Shown here in pieces: positions 8,048-16,100 of a stretch of 26,991 bases of DNA; within the stretch, counting starts at the first letter, position 1; every line of letters starts with the position of its first letter. Source of the stretch: Deltaproteobacteria bacterium (lineage in GTDB: Bacteria; Desulfobacterota; Desulfobulbia; Desulfobulbales; BM004); the NCBI GenBank assembly GCA_020346205.1, contig CP070776.1, forward strand, positions 1,089,108 through 1,116,098. The letters run 5' to 3'. The notes beneath the pieces were generated by a model, which was not told the DNA's origin, searched no databases, and saw only the letters and a program-made list of their open reading frames with translations. The position numbers and the translations under genes were made by a program.

Positions 8048-8779
8048 ATGGATTTCCCGGACACTGTAACTAGGCTTTGCGGCATGAAGCGTTTTTCCTT
8101 TGGGTGTCATCCCGATGTTGCCTGCTTTACTGAGTGCTGCCGAGAGCTCGACTTGGCACTTACGCCTTATGATGTCCTGTGTCTACGCAAAGAGCTGCAG
8201 ATGGGTTCAGAGGAATTTATTGAACGGTATGTAGTGATTGAGCAGGATGAGAATGACTTCCCGCGCCTGTATCTGGGAATGGTTGATGATGGCAAGGCAA
8301 GTTGTCCCTTTATCAGTGAAAATGGCTGCAGGGTTTATGAGAATCGTCCGGGGGCCTGTAGGGCATATCCTGTCGGCCGGGGAATAACTCTTAATGAAAA
8401 TGGCAGGAAACAGGAGCTCTATGTCCTGGTTCAGGAGGAGCATTGTAAGGGTTTTGCAGAGAACCAGAGCCATAACGCTGCAGAATGGTTCGAAAACCAG
8501 GGGCTGACAGAGTATAATGCAATTAATGATGAAGTTTTGGGTCTGCTGCAGCATGAACAGGTTCGTAAAGGTATTACGTTAACCCAAGAGCAGAAAGATT
8601 ATTTCATGTTGGCTTTATTTAAGCTTGATGAATTCCGTAAGTTTATTTCTTCACCGAATAATACAGATAAATTCAATTTAAGCGCGGATGAAAAAAAATC
8701 TGTACTTGCTGATGACCTGAATCTCCTTCGTTTTGGAATCCATTGGCTCAAGGAATTCCTGTTTACAGAAAAGATATGA
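8048..8779 (+). CDS. YkgJ-family Cys-cluster protein (UPF0153)
   Basis: A 243-aa cytoplasmic protein with the Cys pattern of the YkgJ/CxxCxxCC family, thought to bind zinc or an iron-sulphur cluster. The visible cysteines are C20, C26, C30 and C31 in the N-terminal part and C86, C94 and C104 in a segment reading CPF, GCRVYENRPGACRAYP. The latter is the family's most recognisable stretch. The biochemical role is unknown; some relatives occur near flagellar or methylation genes. A TTG six bases upstream (8042) is also in frame, but I prefer the ATG at 8048, with GAG 7 nt before it. The last bases overlap the next gene as ATGA, so the two are translationally coupled. A second, divergent family member lies at 19952-20533. 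Confidence 0.82.
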   Translation: MDFPDTVTRLCGMKRFSFGCHPDVACFTECCRELDLALTPYDVLCLRKELQMGSEEFIERYVVIEQDENDFPRLYLGMVDDGKASCPFISENGCRVYENRPGACRAYPVGRGITLNENGRKQELYVLVQEEHCKGFAENQSHNAAEWFENQGLTEYNAINDEVLGLLQHEQVRKGITLTQEQKDYFMLALFKLDEFRKFISSPNNTDKFNLSADEKKSVLADDLNLLRFGIHWLKEFLFTEKI

Positions 8780-9501
8780 GTAAAGACAGTTTTAAAGAAG
8801 ATGATTATCCCCTCGGAGTTGAATTGACTGAAAAACTCCGGCAGTTGGCAGACCCGTACCATGATGGCATGGGCGGCTGCCACGGACCTGATCACACTGA
8901 ACGTGTGCATAAAACAGCGTTGCATATCGGTCGGCTGATGGGTGCGAAGCTTGATGTATTAAGTGCTGCCGCCTTACTGCATGATATTGGCAGGAGGTAT
9001 GAGACCAGGGAGCAGGGTAAGGTTTGTCATGCAGAAAAAGGCGCAGAACTTGCCAGAGAAATTCTTGCAAAGCTTGATTTTACACCAGCCCGCATCGAAG
9101 AAATTGCTCATTGTATTGAAGCGCACAGGTATAGGGGGGACATGATCCCCAAGACGCTTGAGGCAAAAATTCTCTATGATGCTGACAAGCTTGATTCCAT
9201 TGGTGCTGTAGGTATTGGCCGGGCATTTCTTTTTGCCGGTCAGACAGGTGCGAAGCTCCATAATGAAAGTGATGTAGATATTCTTGACTGCAAACCTTAT
9301 TCAAAAGAAGATACTGCTTACCGTGAATTTAAGTTCAAAATGTCCAAGATTAAGGACCGTATGCAGACCCCAGAAGGAAAAAGACTTGCAGAGGAGCGGC
9401 ATGGTTTCATGGAAGTTTTCTTTGAACGCCTGGAGAGGGAAACAAAGGGCGCTGAGAATATGGTTGAGGATTTGCTCCAAGTAGCATCTGAAAGAAGATA
9501 G
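8776..9501 (+). CDS. HD-domain phosphohydrolase (YedJ-like)
   Basis: A 241-aa soluble metal-dependent HD hydrolase. The HD motif residues are visible: H40 in GPDHTERVHK, H69-D70 in LLHDIGRR, a middle His pair in AHCIEAHRY (112-117), and acidic residues in YDADKLDSIG (134-143). The substrate cannot be read from the sequence; relatives act on nucleotides or other phosphoesters. I chose the ATG at 8776, which overlaps the preceding stop as ATGA, over an in-frame TTG at 8743. The HAD gene follows after 11 nt. The order Cys-cluster protein, HD hydrolase, HAD phosphatase suggests a small co-transcribed set acting on phosphorylated metabolites, which is inference. Confidence 0.85.
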   Translation: MSKDSFKEDDYPLGVELTEKLRQLADPYHDGMGGCHGPDHTERVHKTALHIGRLMGAKLDVLSAAALLHDIGRRYETREQGKVCHAEKGAELAREILAKLDFTPARIEEIAHCIEAHRYRGDMIPKTLEAKILYDADKLDSIGAVGIGRAFLFAGQTGAKLHNESDVDILDCKPYSKEDTAYREFKFKMSKIKDRMQTPEGKRLAEERHGFMEVFFERLERETKGAENMVEDLLQVASERR

Positions 9502-9512
9502 TAATTAAGACA

Positions 9513-10133
9513 ATGACTGCATTAAAACTTGTCATATTTGACTGTGACGGCGTCATGTTTGATTCAAAGGACGCCAACCGGAAATATTATAACCACTTGT
9601 TGGAGAAGTTCGGTTATCCGCTGATGGATCAAGAGGAAGAGGATTACGTACATTCTCATAATGTGCTTGATTCAGTCTCTTATATTTTCAGAAAATATCC
9701 ACATGAAATTGACAAAGTCCATGCTTACAGGCTATCGGTTGATTACACTCCATTTTTAAAATATATGCTTATCGAACCGGACCTGAAGGAGTTCTTGAGA
9801 TTTTTAAAGCCGCAATTTTTTACGGCGATCAGTACCAACAGGAGTACGACAATGCCTGCTGTTATGCAGATGCACGAACTTGATCCCTATTTTGATCTTG
9901 TGGTTACCTCACTTGACGTAGAAAAGCCAAAACCACATGCCGAGGCATTGCTGAAGATTCTTGATTACTTCCAGTTGTCAGCAAACCAGGCTGTTTATAT
10001 AGGTGACAGCATGGTTGACCGGGAACATACTGCAGAAGTAAATATGCGTCTCATTTCGTTTAAAAATCAGGAATTGCCAGCTGAATTTCACGTAAACAGC
10101 TTTCTGGATATTCCCGGTTTGCCGATTTTTTAA
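9513..10133 (+). CDS. HAD-superfamily phosphatase, subfamily IA
   Basis: A 206-aa haloacid dehalogenase-like hydrolase resembling phosphoglycolate phosphatase. Motif I is D10-C-D12-G-V, with the nucleophile D10 and acid/base D12. Motif II is the Ser/Thr pair in AISTNRS (105-111). Motif III is a Lys in EKPKPHAEA (137-145). Motif IV is GDSMVDRE (164-171), with D165 and D169. A helical cap lies between about 16 and 85. The substrate is undefined. The ribosome site is weak and the gene starts 11 nt after the HD hydrolase, so it likely depends on read-through of that operon. Confidence 0.87.
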   Translation: MTALKLVIFDCDGVMFDSKDANRKYYNHLLEKFGYPLMDQEEEDYVHSHNVLDSVSYIFRKYPHEIDKVHAYRLSVDYTPFLKYMLIEPDLKEFLRFLKPQFFTAISTNRSTTMPAVMQMHELDPYFDLVVTSLDVEKPKPHAEALLKILDYFQLSANQAVYIGDSMVDREHTAEVNMRLISFKNQELPAEFHVNSFLDIPGLPIF

Positions 10134-10166
10134 AGAATAGCCATTTTTTTCAGCAGGAGGATTAGT

Positions 10167-10685
10167 ATGGGGAGCCTGGAAATATCGCATGATATCCTGA
10201 TAGCTGGTTCTGATTTTGAATCCTGCCAGCTGCGGGTGAAGCAGTTTTTTGACAGGACAATGCTTATCCGTTATGACGAAGCCCTGGTCATGAAAAATGA
10301 CTCGGTCAATGGAATTGAAGAAAACTTCTTGGTAAGAATTCAGGAAGGGCTTGCGGCCAACCAAAAGGTTCTTGAAGAATTTCTGGAAAATTTAAAGGCT
10401 GAGGGTTTCACGACCCTTGATGACCTTAAGAGTCTTGAAAAGGGCTATGTGTCAAAAATTCTCCATACCATAGCCCATCTTCAGGATGGATTTATCGGTA
10501 TAGACAGTCGTTTTTACAACTTTGAAGAGGACTCCCATGGAGTTTCAAGAGATACACAGAAAAAAATTTCAACAACTCCTGAAAACTACTGGATTATAAG
10601 GGTAAAGGGAAAGATTGCATCAATGAGTGAGGATCCGTTTGATGCCCTGCGGACCTTTGAAGGAAGAGGGAAGAATACTGATTAG
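10167..10685 (+). CDS. Uncharacterised 172-aa protein
   Basis: I do not recognise this protein. It has no signal peptide, no membrane segment and one cysteine. It is charged and mostly helical in the middle (about 45-105, many Glu, Leu and Lys) and ends in a more polar region (about 120-172) with an ENYWIIRVKG strand-like segment. An excellent ribosome site, AGGAGG at 10155-10160, lies 6 nt before the ATG, stronger than that of the genes before it, so it is well translated in its own right. It closes the plus-strand run starting at the YkgJ gene and ends 15 nt from the convergent His-tailed gene. It is probably real, given the start site and operon position; it may be lineage-restricted. Confidence 0.75.
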   Translation: MGSLEISHDILIAGSDFESCQLRVKQFFDRTMLIRYDEALVMKNDSVNGIEENFLVRIQEGLAANQKVLEEFLENLKAEGFTTLDDLKSLEKGYVSKILHTIAHLQDGFIGIDSRFYNFEEDSHGVSRDTQKKISTTPENYWIIRVKGKIASMSEDPFDALRTFEGRGKNTD

Positions 10686-10689
10686 GCAG

Positions 10690-10704
10690 CTGAGGTTCCC
10701 TCAG
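10690..10704. terminator. Small hairpin between convergent genes
   Basis: CTGAGG and CCTCAG form a perfect 6-bp stem with a TTC loop, lying in the 15-nt gap between two convergent genes and running over the stop of the minus-strand one. There is no T tract, so at most it is a weak two-way stop or an RNA end-protecting hairpin. Confidence 0.3.
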
Positions 10705-10958
10705 TCATCATGATGATGGTGATGGCCATGTCCTTTACTTGGGCCGCCTACTGATTCCAGGGCCTTTTCAAAGGCCTTGTCTGCTTTTGCAAGCAGATCA
10801 ACCGCCTGTTCGATATACTCAGCTGTAGAGGAATGCCCTGCCTGCCTGGCCACTTCAATCCATTGCGCATATTCTTTGCCATGACCTTCATTGTGCTGCA
10901 GCCAATGAGTCAGGAGCATCTGCAGTTTTTCGAGATCGGTATATTGTTTTTCAGTCAT
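10701..10958 (-). CDS. Small helical protein with a C-terminal His-rich tail
   Basis: An 85-aa protein. Residues 1-68 are predicted helical and carry a conserved-looking pattern (LLTHWLQHNEGHGKEY, then an AEYIEQAVDLL segment). The last residues are GHGHHHHHDD, a native metal-binding tail of the kind seen in nickel and zinc chaperones. Its start overlaps the end of cooT by 8 nt (ATGACTGA), so the two are translationally coupled. Because CooT binds nickel, a nickel-storage or nickel-transfer role is a reasonable inference, but nothing in the sequence excludes zinc or copper. I recall similar proteins next to CooT-like genes elsewhere, as a domain of unknown function. Confidence 0.8.
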   Translation of the reverse strand: MTEKQYTDLEKLQMLLTHWLQHNEGHGKEYAQWIEVARQAGHSSTAEYIEQAVDLLAKADKAFEKALESVGGPSKGHGHHHHHDD

Positions 10959-11157
10959 TTTGTATGGCTTTTTTATCTAATGTTACTTTTCCGTCAAGGA
11001 AGTCAATATCTTTGACCCAGGCAGATTTTACCAGCTTCGGCTCTTCAAAGAGGGTACTGACCAGAACCCCTTCACCGGTTACTTTTAAATGGGTTACATT
11101 CTCCATGATATTTTCCTGCTCGCCATCCTGTTCAAGTACTACATTCATCTGACACAT
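10951..11157 (-). CDS. cooT: CooT-family nickel-binding protein
   Basis: A 68-aa protein with the CooT pattern: M-C2 at the N-terminus, then a small beta-barrel-like fold with the segments ENIMENVTHL, EEPKLVKSAWVKDIDFLDGKVTL. In Rhodospirillum rubrum CooT is a homodimer that binds one Ni(II) through the Cys2 pair and helps nickel delivery to CO dehydrogenase. No CO dehydrogenase gene lies in the window, and solo CooT relatives are common in anaerobes. AAGGA sits 7 nt before the ATG. It lies 47 nt downstream of kdsD and likely shares its transcript, and it overlaps the His-tailed gene. Family call is good; the client enzyme is unknown. Confidence 0.85.
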   Translation of the reverse strand: MCQMNVVLEQDGEQENIMENVTHLKVTGEGVLVSTLFEEPKLVKSAWVKDIDFLDGKVTLDKKAIQND

Positions 11158-11204
11158 GGTTAAATCCTTAATGAAAATAATTTTAAAAGTATAAAATACT
11201 ACTT

Positions 11205-12176
11205 TTATACCATAAACCGGAATTCCCCTTTGCCAAGTAGATCATGCAGATGCAAAATCCCTGTCAGGCGATCCTGCGTATCTGTTACCGGTAATATGGT
11301 GATTTCATGTTCCTGCATAATACTCAGGGCATCTGCGGCCAGTAGATCCCCTGAAATGGTTTTTGGGGCCGGAGTCATATAATCGGCAGCACACAGCGTA
11401 TCAAGATCAACCTCTTTTGCCACCATTCGCCTGATGTCTCCATCTGTAATTATGCCTGCTACACGCTGATCCTCATCAACAATGAGGACCGCGCCAAGAT
11501 TCCTGGAATTTAATATTGAGAGGGCCCCGCGCAAAGAAGTGTCCTGTGTTACCATGGGAATATGCTCACCGGTAATCATTACTTCCGATACATTTACCTT
11601 CAGGCGTTCACCCAGGCTGCCGCCAGGATGGTTCCTGCGAAAATCACATTCCTTGAACTGCTTGCGTTCAAGAAGAACTACAGCCAGCGCATCTCCCATT
11701 GCCAGAGCCGCTGTGGTGCTGGCTGTTGGTGCAAGACCGAGGGGACATGCTTCTTTTGGTACAGCAACATTTAATACAGCATCGGCAAGTTTTGCCATTG
11801 TCGATTCAGGATGTCCTGTCATGGCAATGATTGGTACGGACCTGTTTTTCAGGCTGTTGAGCAGCAGGTTGAGTTCTGCAGTTTCACCGCTGTATGAAAT
11901 TGCCAGAACCACATCCCTGGAATCTACAATGCCCAGGTCACCATGCATGGCCTCAACAGGATGCAGAAAAAAAGAAGCGGTACCTGTACTGTTCAAGGTG
12001 GCTGCGATTTTTTGACCAATTATTCCTGATTTTCCTATGCCTGTCAGGATAACTCTGCTTGGGCAGGACATTATCAGCTCAATGGTTTTCGCAAAATCAG
12101 GGCCAACCTGATCCAGAAGGGCCAGGATGCCTTCTGCTTCAATTTTTAATACTTCTTTAGCCTGTTCAATAGTCAT
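11205..12176 (-). CDS. kdsD: D-arabinose 5-phosphate isomerase (KdsD/KpsF)
   Basis: This enzyme converts ribulose 5-phosphate to arabinose 5-phosphate, the first step toward Kdo for lipid A. Its 323 residues comprise an N-terminal SIS domain (about 35-170) and two CBS domains (about 197-255 and 265-320). Residues matching those important in E. coli KdsD are found at a constant offset of ten: K49 in GIGKSG, E101 in SGETAE, E142 in KEACPLG and H183 in RNHPGG. Length and domain order match KdsD/KpsF. kdsA and kdsC lie about 13 kb away in the same window. A candidate promoter with a palindromic spacer lies about 60 nt upstream. cooT follows on the same strand. Confidence 0.95.
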   Translation of the reverse strand: MTIEQAKEVLKIEAEGILALLDQVGPDFAKTIELIMSCPSRVILTGIGKSGIIGQKIAATLNSTGTASFFLHPVEAMHGDLGIVDSRDVVLAISYSGETAELNLLLNSLKNRSVPIIAMTGHPESTMAKLADAVLNVAVPKEACPLGLAPTASTTAALAMGDALAVVLLERKQFKECDFRRNHPGGSLGERLKVNVSEVMITGEHIPMVTQDTSLRGALSILNSRNLGAVLIVDEDQRVAGIITDGDIRRMVAKEVDLDTLCAADYMTPAPKTISGDLLAADALSIMQEHEITILPVTDTQDRLTGILHLHDLLGKGEFRFMV

Positions 12177-12232
12177 TTATATCTTACCCTGGGGTGATAA
12201 TGGTTCGTTGTAAAATTTGCGCCGGTAAATTG

Positions 12233-12260
12233 ATTATGCAAGTATCCGGATACCAGACAA
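12233..12260 (-). promoter_or_regulatory. Candidate kdsD promoter with a 12-bp palindromic operator in its spacer
   Basis: On the minus strand TTGTCT (12260-12255) and CATAAT (12238-12233) are spaced by 16 nt, matching the sigma70 consensus at 4 and 5 of 6 positions. Transcription would start near 12226, about 50 nt before the kdsD ATG. The spacer contains the perfect palindrome GTATCCGGATAC at 12242-12253, placed where a bound dimeric repressor would block RNA polymerase, or where a MerR-type activator would act. Confidence 0.45.
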
Positions 12261-12357
12261 TATAGTTTCATGCTGCAAGAATAGTAAGACCTATTGCACC
12301 TATAATCAACCCAAAAGCCAAGTTATAATCTGTTAAACCTGGAGAGCAAATATTCAG

Positions 12358-12453
12358 ATGAAAAGAGAGAATGATTTTAAAAGCCCCGGTTTAATGTATT
12401 GGGGCTTCTTATTGATGATAATGGCTTGTTTGCAGAATTACTCTGGTATATAA
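12358..12453 (+). CDS. Possible 31-aa leader peptide coupled to mntP
   Basis: An ORF from the ATG at 12358 to TAA at 12451-12453 encodes 31 residues. The peptide starts MKRENDFK and has a hydrophobic stretch (roughly 12-24, with Leu, Met, Trp, Phe and Ile) ending M-A-C, like a very short signal or lipoprotein signal. GGAGAG (12341-12346) lies 11 nt upstream. mntP, which has no Shine-Dalgarno of its own, begins 7 nt after this stop, as expected if ribosomes finishing this ORF re-initiate on mntP. It may be chance; nothing else supports it. Confidence 0.3.
   Translation: MKRENDFKSPGLMYWGFLLMIMACLQNYSGI
12381..12407. promoter_or_regulatory. Stem-loop in the mntP leader
   Basis: AAGCCCC (12381-12387) pairs with GGGGCTT (12401-12407) over a 13-nt loop, within the 31-codon ORF about 55 nt before mntP. 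On the plus strand no T tract follows, so it is not a standard terminator there. On the minus strand it is followed by TTTT and could stop antisense transcripts. A regulatory role is inference. Confidence 0.35.
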
Positions 12454-12460
12454 GTACCGG

Positions 12461-13030
12461 ATGGATTTTTTAACCATTCTGCTCATAGCCCTTGCTCTTG
12501 CGGTGGATGCTTTTGCCGTAGCTCTTGCTGCAGGGGTCAGCCTCTGCCAGGTCAGCGGTCGGCAAACCTTCAGGCTGGCATTCCACTTCGGGCTCTTCCA
12601 GGCCATGATGAATATTATTGGCTGGGCGGCGGGATTAACTGTTAGGACATTTCTTGAAGGTATCGATCATTGGCTGGCTTTCGGGCTTCTTGCCCTTGTT
12701 GCTGCAAAGATGATTAAGGACTCCATAGCAGGAAGGGAAGCAGAGGCAGAGAAGGTCGATCCGACAAAGGGCTATACTCTTGTCATGCTTTCTGTTGCAA
12801 CGAGTATAGATTCTCTGGCAGTAGGACTGAGCTTTTCAGTACTCAATGTTTCCATCTGGTTGCCGGCTGCCATAATAGGTATTATCGCAACCCTCATGAC
12901 AGTTATTGGTTTGAAGCTGGGCTGTCTGCTTGGCACTGCCTCAAGGATAGGAGCACGGGCTGAAATTATTGGGGGCTTGGTGCTTTTGGGTATAGGATTC
13001 AACATCCTGCACCAGCATGGAGTGTTTTAA
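12461..13030 (+). CDS. mntP: Manganese efflux pump MntP
   Basis: A 189-aa inner-membrane protein with about six hydrophobic segments, matching MntP (formerly YebN) in length. MntP exports Mn(II) and prevents manganese toxicity. The paired acidic motifs of the family are present: DAFAVALAAG with D16 in the first TM and DSLAVGLSFS with D117 in the second half, an internal repeat typical of the family. Another conserved stretch is GLKLG at about 150-154. An in-frame stop lies at 12419 and no in-frame ATG, GTG or TTG occurs before 12461, so the start is fixed despite having no ribosome site. E. coli mntP is controlled by MntR and a riboswitch; neither signal was recognised here. A two-way terminator follows. 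Confidence 0.93.
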   Translation: MDFLTILLIALALAVDAFAVALAAGVSLCQVSGRQTFRLAFHFGLFQAMMNIIGWAAGLTVRTFLEGIDHWLAFGLLALVAAKMIKDSIAGREAEAEKVDPTKGYTLVMLSVATSIDSLAVGLSFSVLNVSIWLPAAIIGIIATLMTVIGLKLGCLLGTASRIGARAEIIGGLVLLGIGFNILHQHGVF

Positions 13031-13054
13031 CCTAAACTGATCCCTTACAAAATT

Positions 13055-13103
13055 TTACCCCACAGAATACTCAAAACGGGTAAACCTGCGGGGTAATTTC
13101 TTT
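13055..13103. terminator. Two-way terminator between mntP and the subtilase gene
   Basis: TTACCCCACAG (13055-13065) pairs with CTGCGGGGTAA (13086-13096), with one mismatch, over a 20-nt loop. On the plus strand TTTCTTT follows; on the minus strand the stem runs into AAAATTTTG. It sits between two convergent genes, 24 nt after mntP and just beyond the subtilase stop. Confidence 0.65.
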
Positions 13104-13113
13104 ATCGAATTTT

Positions 13114-16100
13114 TTACTGGGGTATAGATTTTATTGTATCTCTCCTTATAGAGAACCCTTTCAGGTTTTTACTGCCAACAGCCTGAGAGCCAAGAGTAAA
13201 ATTAACATTATACTGGGCTGTAAAATTCAATCCGGATTTATTGCTGTCAATTGTTAAGACGGTCGGTTCACCAAGCGTCAAGTAAGCACCGCAGGCTTCA
13301 GCATCATCGCAGATATACGAATCATTATTCCGGTCTGATCCTGCATAAAGGTAGTAAGTACCTGCAGGAATATTGGAAATGCCGAAGCTATAAGTTCCGT
13401 TGCTTGCGTTAACCCCGGTCTGTAATGCAGGGTTAGTCTCAAGTGTATCAGGGTCTACCAGTATTACATAGAGTCTGCCGAGGTCACCGGTAACGGCAAT
13501 TGTCTGAACCTGCATGATGACATTTACCTCAACAGTATTAGCCGAGGAGGTAAATGTGATGGTAGCTGTATAGGTGCCATCTGTAAGGCCAGTCCTGTTA
13601 ACATTTGCCGTATAAGTGCCAAGCCCAGAACCAGTCACTGTTAACCATGTCGCATCATCAGTTGGAGTATTGACGGTTAAGGTCCCGTCACCGCCATTCT
13701 GGACGGAAAGGGAAAGACTGGTTTCTGACGTACCAAAGTTTATGGATGAAGGATTAATCACCAGGGTTGGCGGCAATGGAGTTCCGCCTCCCGCTAATTC
13801 CTCAGCAGCAGCAACCGCCTGGTACGCATCAATGAGACCGTAACCAAACAGATTATCACGGCCAGGTGACCCAAGATCTTCAGTTATGGTTCCTCCGGCA
13901 ATTAGGTTGTCAAATTCCTGGGGTGTCAGGCCCGGATAAGCAGCTTTCATCAGGGCAGCAACTCCAGTAACATGAGGAGCAGCCATTGACGTACCCTGGA
14001 AAAAGGCGTATCCGAATTCTATTGATAGACCTGAATCATTTCCAACAGTACTGAGCACACCATCATAATAACCGTCACCATTCAGGTCCGGTGTATCACC
14101 TCCACCTGGAGCAGCAACATCAATTTTGCTGCCAAAATTTGAGTAGTAAGCCAAGTCAGAATTCATATCAATAGCGCAGACAGAAACAACATTATTATAT
14201 GATGCTGGATAATTTAGTGCGCTGCTTGAATCATTACCTGCTGCTGCTACAACTATTATGTTGTGCACATTATGCAACTCGTCGAAGAAGTCCTGTTCGC
14301 TCTGCAATGAACCTGGTCCTCCAAGACTTAAATTAATGATATCTGCAGGATTGGCAGGAACAGATCCTGATATATTACTGAGTCCGGCAGCATAATTTAA
14401 TGCTTCAATTATATCATAGCTCCAGCCGCCTTCTACACCTATGACCCGAAGAGGCATAATTTTGGAGTTCCAGGCAACACCTGCTACACCGGTTGAATTA
14501 TTCGTTCTGGCAGCGATAGTACCGGCAACATGGGTGCCATGGAAAGAACTGCTGCCATCTGGATTGCTCAAATCACCTGTGTCATCCGGGTTGGGATCTA
14601 TGCCGCCTCCATCATTTGCATTAAAAGGACTACTGATAAAATCATACCCCGGTGTCAGCTGTCCCTGAAGATCCGGGTGATTTACCAGAACTCCTGTATC
14701 AATTACCGCAACAACAACAGAACTGTTGCCAGTGGTTATATCCCAGGCTTGAGGCAGGTTAATAAAGGGATAGTGCCATTGGAGTCCATAGTGAGCATCA
14801 TTTGGCACTCTTAGCGGACGTCTCAGATAATTTGGTTCAGCATAAAGAACATCAGGCCTCTTACGTAGAGCCTTTATCGTCTCAATAGTGTCTAACTTTT
14901 GCTGCCTGACGGCATCAACTTTACTCCTTAGAGGATGAGTTCGTTTTCCACTGACACCTAAAGTTTGAAACGCTTTTTTCCTGTTATTATTATCAATACT
15001 AAGCAGCATGGGCCTGCCGGGCTTGCCAGCTTTACCTGTCAGGCCTGTGGCTGCTGCCCGTTCCGCAAGAGATTTAAGACCGCCGGATCTTGCATCTTCC
15101 CTAAAGCGGACAATGATATCTCCCGGCTTAAATTCAGACTGCAGATGCAGGCTGTTGATTGCCTGTGATGCAATAATACTCGCAGTTGTAGCTTGGCCAA
15201 TATTCAGGATATAATTTGAAGAGCCTGTATATGCCTGCACATAAACAATGTAAGAACCATTTGATGGTACGCTAAAAGATTCAGTCTGGGTTGTTCCCTC
15301 AGAAGACCCAATTTCTCCGGTATCGGTATTTTCATAAAAGAGATCAAGATCACTTGTGGTTTCAGTGAAATTGAGGGTAACCTGCTGGCCTGCAGCAAGA
15401 TCAACCTGGAAATAATCAAATGCATCGTTTGAACTATTTGCGTAGCCACCCAGTATTACGGGATTTGAAAGCTGTTGTGCTGTCCCCTCTGTATCATTTG
15501 AAACATTGGGAGCTGCCGGATCATTTACATCACTATCGACCGCAGTATTACCAGGAGCCTGTATTGTTCCGCTGATCGAGTATGTGCTCGGAGCTGTTAC
15601 AGAAATATCCAATGAGTTTGAATCTGTGGCACCATCATCATCTGTCACTGTCAAGCGGACTCTATAAGTGTTGGCAACATTAAAAGTATAATTGACAGTC
15701 TCGGTAGAAGCTGTTTGGCCGTCACCCAGTTCCCAGAAGTATTGGGTAATGGAACCGTCACTATCTGATGAGCCGGTAGCATCAAGCAATACATCAAGAG
15801 GGGCAGGACCGCTGTTGGGGGTAACGGTGAAGAACGCTGTAGGAGGCTGGTTTGTTTGCTCAGCCACGTTAATGGTTTTAGTAGTTGTGCCAGTATCACC
15901 ATCATCATCAGTAACTGTTAAGCGGGCCACGTAAGAACCTGGGGTGGAATATTCATGGTTGACCCGGTAACCGGAACCAGTCTGGCCATCACCAAAGTTC
16001 CATCTGTATTGTACTATTGTGCCATCCGGGTCAGATGATGCAGCCCCATAAAATAGAACATCCAGGGGAGCTTCACCTGAATCCGGGGTAGTTGTAAATG

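Larger units (their letters stand above)
12177..12460. other. Divergent regulatory region between kdsD and mntP
   Basis: These 284 nt separate kdsD (minus) from mntP (plus). They hold the candidate kdsD promoter with a 12-bp palindrome, a TATAAT (12324-12329) without a good -35 on the plus strand, a possible 31-codon ORF before mntP and a GC-rich hairpin inside it. I looked for the conserved pieces of the yybP-ykoY manganese riboswitch and did not see them. Confidence 0.5.

Noticed and set aside
10701..10735. His-run at the end of a small gene could be a cloning tag artefact
   Set aside because: The tail is irregular (GHGHHHHHDD), is in frame with a native-looking protein and sits between two natural genes, so it is a native sequence.
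12177..12460. Manganese riboswitch (yybP-ykoY) upstream of mntP
   Set aside because: The conserved GGGGAGUAG-like and CUACC-like pieces were not found; a covariance-model search is needed for a firm answer.
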